NCBI RefSeq assembly: GCF_018614035.1
Contig: NZ_JAGGPA010000052.1
Span: forward strand, 1-61,090
Reading direction: 5' to 3'
DNA length: 61,090 nucleotides
From: Streptomyces sp. ISL-96
GTDB lineage: Bacteria; Actinomycetota; Actinomycetes; Streptomycetales; Streptomycetaceae
Position numbers and translations under genes: made by a program. This document shows, one piece after another, positions 57,807 to 61,090 of the stretch. The notes beneath the pieces were generated by a model, which was not told the origin of the DNA, ran no database searches, and saw only the letters and a program-made list of their open reading frames with translations. Each line of letters starts with the position of its first letter. Position 1 is the first letter of the stretch.

Positions 57807-58616
57807 TCAGTCGACCACCTCGCTGACGGCTGCGCGGGCCGCGGCCTCGTCGACGAGGTTCTTGCCGGTGGCGAAGGCGGCGACCAGGGCTTGCAGGGCG
57901 AGGTTGTTGACCGCTCTGGGGTAGCCCCGCGAGGTGGTGTGGATCAGTGCGAGTGCGTCCTCGGTGAACAGCTGGTCCGGCCTGCCGACGAGTTTGAGGT
58001 GGTGGGCGACGTAGCTGGTGGTCTCGGCGGAGGTCATGCCCGGCATCGTGTAGCGCAGGGCGGTCCGCTGTTCGAGGGCGGCCAGGACGGCGAGTTTCAT
58101 CGTCCGCCGCAGGGTCGGCTGGCCGACCAGCAGGCAGGACAGCGGCGAGTCCTGGTCCATGCCCTGATTGGTCAGCATCCGCACCGTTTCGAGCTGTTCG
58201 TAGGACAGAAGGTGGGCCTCGTCCAGGACCAGAACGGGGGTGCGCCCGCGTTCCTCGCGTTCGGCCATCAGGGCCTTGCCGGTCTGGACGGTCAGGCGCG
58301 AGCCCAGGTGGGAGGGGGTCTGTCCGAAGGAGTTGACGATCTCCTCATGGATGCCGCGGACCCCGATCAGCGGGTTCGGCAGGTATATGACGGTGTATTT
58401 CGAGGGGTCGAGTGCGTCCAGGGTGGTGCGGACCGAGACGGTCTTGCCGGCGCCGACCTCGCCGGTGACCACGCCGATGGACCGCTCCGAGATGCACCAG
58501 GAGATCCGGGCGACGGCCTGGTTGTGGGAGTCGTGCCGGTGGAGCATGCCGGGCGAAAGGTTCCGGCCGAAGGGCATGCGCTCGAATCCGTAGTGGGCCT
58601 GGAGTTTCTCAATCAC
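57807..58616 (-). CDS. AAA+ ATPase, TniB/ExeA-like transposition protein
   Basis: A 269-residue AAA+ protein with HYGFERMPFGRN at the start, Walker A GEVGAGKT (52-59) and Walker B VLVLDEAH (128-135). Arg-rich sensor segments follow (LEQRTALRYTMPGM, GYPRAVNNLALQALV). In Tn7- and Tn5053-like elements such ATPases select targets and activate the DDE transposase. GTGA overlap with the small gene upstream shows co-translation. Confidence 0.85.
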   Translation of the reverse strand: MIEKLQAHYGFERMPFGRNLSPGMLHRHDSHNQAVARISWCISERSIGVVTGEVGAGKTVSVRTTLDALDPSKYTVIYLPNPLIGVRGIHEEIVNSFGQTPSHLGSRLTVQTGKALMAEREERGRTPVLVLDEAHLLSYEQLETVRMLTNQGMDQDSPLSCLLVGQPTLRRTMKLAVLAALEQRTALRYTMPGMTSAETTSYVAHHLKLVGRPDQLFTEDALALIHTTSRGYPRAVNNLALQALVAAFATGKNLVDEAAARAAVSEVVD

Positions 58617-58837
58617 GTCTGTGCTCCGGAAGGTTCGCAGGTGGGGACGGGTGTCAGGGGGCAGCCGGTGAGGTTTTCGATGAACAGCTCCAGGCCGGCG
58701 GTAATCCAGTCGACGGCGGTGTCCTCGCCGAAGTACCTGGCCAGGGCAGCGTCGACGTCCTCGTCGCAGGCTTCGAAGAAGCCGTGCAGTTCGGTCAGGA
58801 ACACCGCGAGCCCGGCCGGATCAGGAGGTTGCGGCAT
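58613..58837 (-). CDS. Small transposon protein (74 aa)
   Basis: An acidic helical protein (LAVFLTELHGFFEACDEDVD, ARYFGEDTAVDWITAGLELF). It overlaps the transposase end by 17 nt and the ATPase start by 4 nt. It may bridge the two; I do not recognise it. Confidence 0.6.
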   Translation of the reverse strand: MPQPPDPAGLAVFLTELHGFFEACDEDVDAALARYFGEDTAVDWITAGLELFIENLTGCPLTPVPTCEPSGAQT

Positions 58838-60224
58838 CGTCGTTTGTGCCGGTCAGGTCGACGCTGGCGGGGCCGTCCCAGCCAAGGGCCGCGTAGTTGA
58901 TCTTTTCTCCGAGCTCGGCCGAGTGCGCGGCGTCGATCAAACCGAGGTAGTCGATGCCGGTCGTCGGCCTGGGCTCGTCGGCCGGGATCTCGGGACGGGC
59001 CTTGGGGTGAGAGTGCCTGGCGATCTGGAACGGCAGGGCGGTGCCCGCGTCCTGGCCCTCGACACGGACCCGCAGGAAGGTCAGGTCGAACGGGTCGAAG
59101 ACCAGCTCGACCTTGCGGCCGGCCAGGTGCGGGTCGACCTGGTAGCGGTTGCCGTGCAAAGACACCGTCGCGGTCTTGCCGACGCTGCGGTATTCGGACC
59201 AGCGGAAAGCCTCGGCCAGGTCGGCCGGGGCCGGAACGGGAAACGGGGCGCCGGCCATCCAGCGTTCCAGCGGCGCCATCTTCGTCTCGGAGTGCACCCG
59301 CCGGTGGTAGGTCTGTTCAACCCACGCCGTGAACAGGCGGTTCATCTCCGCGAGGTCCTTGATCTCCCGTCCCACCTCGCCGGTGTCGGAAGCGATCTCG
59401 ACGGTGAACTCACCGTTCACGGTGCGGAAGAACCGTTCGATTTTGCCCCTGCCTTCGGGCCGTCCCGGGGTGGAATGCACCAGCTTGATACCGAGCTTCG
59501 CGCAGGCCCTCAGCAACCACGAATCGACAAAAGCACTCCCGTTGTCAACGTAGATGTACTGCGGGACGCCGCGGGCGGCCAGGGCCGGCCGCAGGGCCGC
59601 GGCCAGGCGGACGGTATCCTCCGCGAACCCCCAGCGGTGCCCGACCACCGCCCGGCTGTGATCGTCCACGAAGGCGAACAAGTAGGTTTTGCGGCCGCCG
59701 ATCCGCGGCCCGTGCAACGCGTCCCCGGTCCAGATCTCGTTCGGGCGGCCGGCCTCGAACCGGCCGAACACCGCCGACGCCTTGGGAGCCCTCAGCGCGA
59801 CCAGGCCGGTGCGGTGGAACATCCGCTGGAGCGTGCGCTCGTCCGGCGCCCAGCCCAGCTGGGCCCGCAGAATCCTTCTGACCTGCGCGGCCGTGCGGTC
59901 CGGGTTCTCCTTCTTGAGCGCCGTGGCCAGCTCGAACACCTCCGGTGGGGTCCGCGGCTGGGACTGGCGGGTGGAGGGCACCAGAGCGTCGAACCCGCCC
60001 TGACGCCAGTCCAATATCCACCGGTCCAGCGTCCACCGGGTGATCCTCACCGTCCGGCCGTCCGCATCGGTGTGCTCCTGCGAAGCCAGATGGCGCACGA
60101 GCTTGCCGCGCTGACGACTGGTCAGCGTCGGGTCCGCGGCCTCTCTGATCAGCATGTATCGGAACAGGCCGATCGACCGGGCTCTTTCCAGCCGGTTCGC
60201 CTGTTCGTCGTCTTTCTTCGACAC
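58821..60224 (-). CDS. DDE transposase (Mu/TniA-type integrase core)
   Basis: The 467-residue transposase has N-terminal helix-turn-helix regions (LTSRQRGKLVRHLASQ, RITRWTLDRWILDWRQGGFD) and a catalytic core: IWTGDALHGP (Asp168), YIYVDNGSAF (Asp227) and GRGKIERFFRTV (Glu263). A Mu-type C-terminal beta-barrel (VGKTATVSLHGNRYQVDP) follows. All three catalytic residues are present, so it could be active. GTG 60224 is preferred because AGGAAG lies 6 nt upstream; GTG 60230 abuts that site. Confidence 0.88.
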   Translation of the reverse strand: MSKKDDEQANRLERARSIGLFRYMLIREAADPTLTSRQRGKLVRHLASQEHTDADGRTVRITRWTLDRWILDWRQGGFDALVPSTRQSQPRTPPEVFELATALKKENPDRTAAQVRRILRAQLGWAPDERTLQRMFHRTGLVALRAPKASAVFGRFEAGRPNEIWTGDALHGPRIGGRKTYLFAFVDDHSRAVVGHRWGFAEDTVRLAAALRPALAARGVPQYIYVDNGSAFVDSWLLRACAKLGIKLVHSTPGRPEGRGKIERFFRTVNGEFTVEIASDTGEVGREIKDLAEMNRLFTAWVEQTYHRRVHSETKMAPLERWMAGAPFPVPAPADLAEAFRWSEYRSVGKTATVSLHGNRYQVDPHLAGRKVELVFDPFDLTFLRVRVEGQDAGTALPFQIARHSHPKARPEIPADEPRPTTGIDYLGLIDAAHSAELGEKINYAALGWDGPASVDLTGTNDDAATS

Positions 60225-60319
60225 GTCCACCTTCCTGACACCTCGCCGGGGCTATGGGCCCGCCGAGGCTTTCAGGAGCAAACCCCTCCGCGTCAGAGGG
60301 AGTTCGTGTTGATCGACGA

Positions 60320-60895
60320 TCAAGGCCAGGACGGCGCGAGTAACCGGCCGCCGGAGGCCGCGCAGGCCAGGTGCCAAAGCGACACCTCGCCGACGTCCGG
60401 CCAGCGCGAGGCCACCGCCTTCCAGGCCCCGACCACCGCGGCGACCGCGTCCGCGAATGGCGTCGCCGTCGCGGCCGGCATCACGGGATCCACCCCCGCA
60501 TCGACCAGCAGCACCGTGAAGTACGCCCGTATCTGCTCAGCCCGCGCGAAGAACCTGCGAAGCCAGCCCCGGACGGTGTCCACCGGCCGCCGAAGACGCC
60601 CGGCGATCACCCTCGTCCCCGCCCCCAACGCTTTCGCGGCCAGCGCCGCCCCTATCACTTCCGCAAGATCCACCCGCCTGACCAGCACGAACACGGGGAG
60701 AAGAACATGCGACCCACCACACCCACCGCACCGGGCGCGACGCGGACGAAGCCGCACCACCCCCGCCCCGCTCCGCAGCACCCGCCTCCGGGCCCAGCCC
60801 CACGGCGCCAGCACACCCCCACAATCCGGGCATGCCAACTCTCCGTTGGCCAACCGGGTCTCGACCTCGGCCGCATTCGTCCCTACCGTGAGCAC
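60320..60895 (-). CDS. DUF6431-type zinc-ribbon plus helix-turn-helix protein
   Basis: The 191-residue protein has a zinc ribbon (ACPDCGGVLAPWGWARRR, RRARCGGCGGSHVLLPVF) followed by a helix-turn-helix (AGTRVIAGRLRRPVDTVRGW). Proteins of this type, which I know as DUF6431, are regularly found beside this transposase family in Actinobacteria and may bind transposon ends or targets. GTG 60895 is chosen because GGAGG lies 4 nt upstream and the ribbon follows soon after. Confidence 0.75.
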   Translation of the reverse strand: MLTVGTNAAEVETRLANGELACPDCGGVLAPWGWARRRVLRSGAGVVRLRPRRARCGGCGGSHVLLPVFVLVRRVDLAEVIGAALAAKALGAGTRVIAGRLRRPVDTVRGWLRRFFARAEQIRAYFTVLLVDAGVDPVMPAATATPFADAVAAVVGAWKAVASRWPDVGEVSLWHLACAASGGRLLAPSWP

Positions 60896-60965
60896 AGCAC
60901 CTCCGCGTGCTACCACGGCCCTCCCGGGACACCTCGGCCAAGAGATCACCGGGAGGGCCTTCGCA

Positions 60966-60986
60966 TGCCCTCATCGGCAAGGTGCC
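60966..60986. repeat. Possible right-end transposon repeat
   Basis: CTCATCGGCAAGGTGCCG matches TTCGTCGGCGAGGTGCCG from 57785 at 15 of 18 positions and has the same orientation. It may be one of the right-end transposase sites. Bases 60987-61090 contain nothing I can support. Confidence 0.45.
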
Positions 60987-61090
60987 GCCGCCAACGAACT
61001 CCAGGGCCGCACCGACATGCGCTCGAATCTGTCGGCACACACAATGCCCCAACTCACCGCCCACATAGGCATCTTCAGAGTCGTTCAACA

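Larger units (their letters stand above)
57689..61090 (-). mobile_element. Tn7/Mu-like transposon with DDE transposase and AAA+ partner
   Basis: Four minus-strand genes (DUF6431-type protein, DDE transposase, small protein, AAA+ ATPase) lie inside repeats of the form (T/C)GCCGACGAA. The left end starts TG at 57689. A similar end-type repeat at 60966-60986 suggests that the right end is near the window edge or just beyond it. Target duplication cannot be checked because the right junction is not certain. Confidence 0.75.

Overview
The window is high-GC actinobacterial DNA and is almost certainly Streptomyces. The evidence is GTG/ATG starts with GTGA and ATGA stop-start overlaps, a dnaG next to an HrdA-like principal sigma factor, WhiB, and the dispersed intergenic repeat typical of this genus.

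Region 1 (1-18.7 kb) is chromosomal backbone: a CbiX-type chelatase, dgt, an ArsR-type regulator, a ferredoxin-reductase-like flavoprotein, dnaG, the sigma factor, a heterodimeric ABC exporter, an FGGY sugar kinase, a YtxH-like protein, two tRNA-Asn genes and a CAT-anticodon tRNA. A 3.45-kb accessory island (about 8.81-12.28 kb) interrupts it. The 3' end of the sigma-factor gene is repeated at the far edge of this island, as expected for site-specific insertion into that gene end. The island carries an XRE protein, a methyltransferase and small genes.

Region 2 (about 18.7-57.7 kb) is a large accessory element downstream of the CAT tRNA. Its left end has a repressor-like XRE gene divergent from a second XRE gene across an operator-rich region. 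A long, translationally coupled plus-strand run follows. It contains a recombination module (YqaJ exonuclease, RecT, DnaQ-type exonuclease, RusA), WhiB, a likely Acb2/Tad1-type signal-nucleotide sponge, an Arr-like ADP-ribosyltransferase-fold protein, and a winged-helix replication-type protein whose gene contains iteron-like repeats. A three-gene minus-strand cargo operon (APH/kinase-like, lactate/malate-dehydrogenase-like, HPr-kinase-like) sits at 36.7-39.9 kb. From 42.5 to 47 kb there is a set of membrane proteins resembling Streptomyces spread (Spd) proteins.

From 47 to 57.7 kb there is a series of modular proteins of unknown function, including an LPD29-type polyvalent-protein domain. 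Their transcription units share one promoter/operator design: TTGCAAC boxes placed around and between TTGAC(A/G) and a -10 at exactly 17 bp spacing. The same site drives the replication-type gene 17 kb away, giving seven promoters. A tandem-duplicated helix-turn-helix protein at 47.1-47.6 kb, beside one of the sites, is the obvious candidate regulator. No integrase, TraB/FtsK translocase, relaxase or capsid gene is visible, so part of the element probably lies outside the window or has been lost.

Region 3 (57.69 kb to the end) is a Tn7/Mu-like transposon with a DDE transposase, an AAA+ partner, a small protein and a DUF6431-type protein. Its left end, with three transposase-site-like repeats, lies four bases after the last element gene.

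All functional calls come from reading translated sequence and motifs; no database search was possible.
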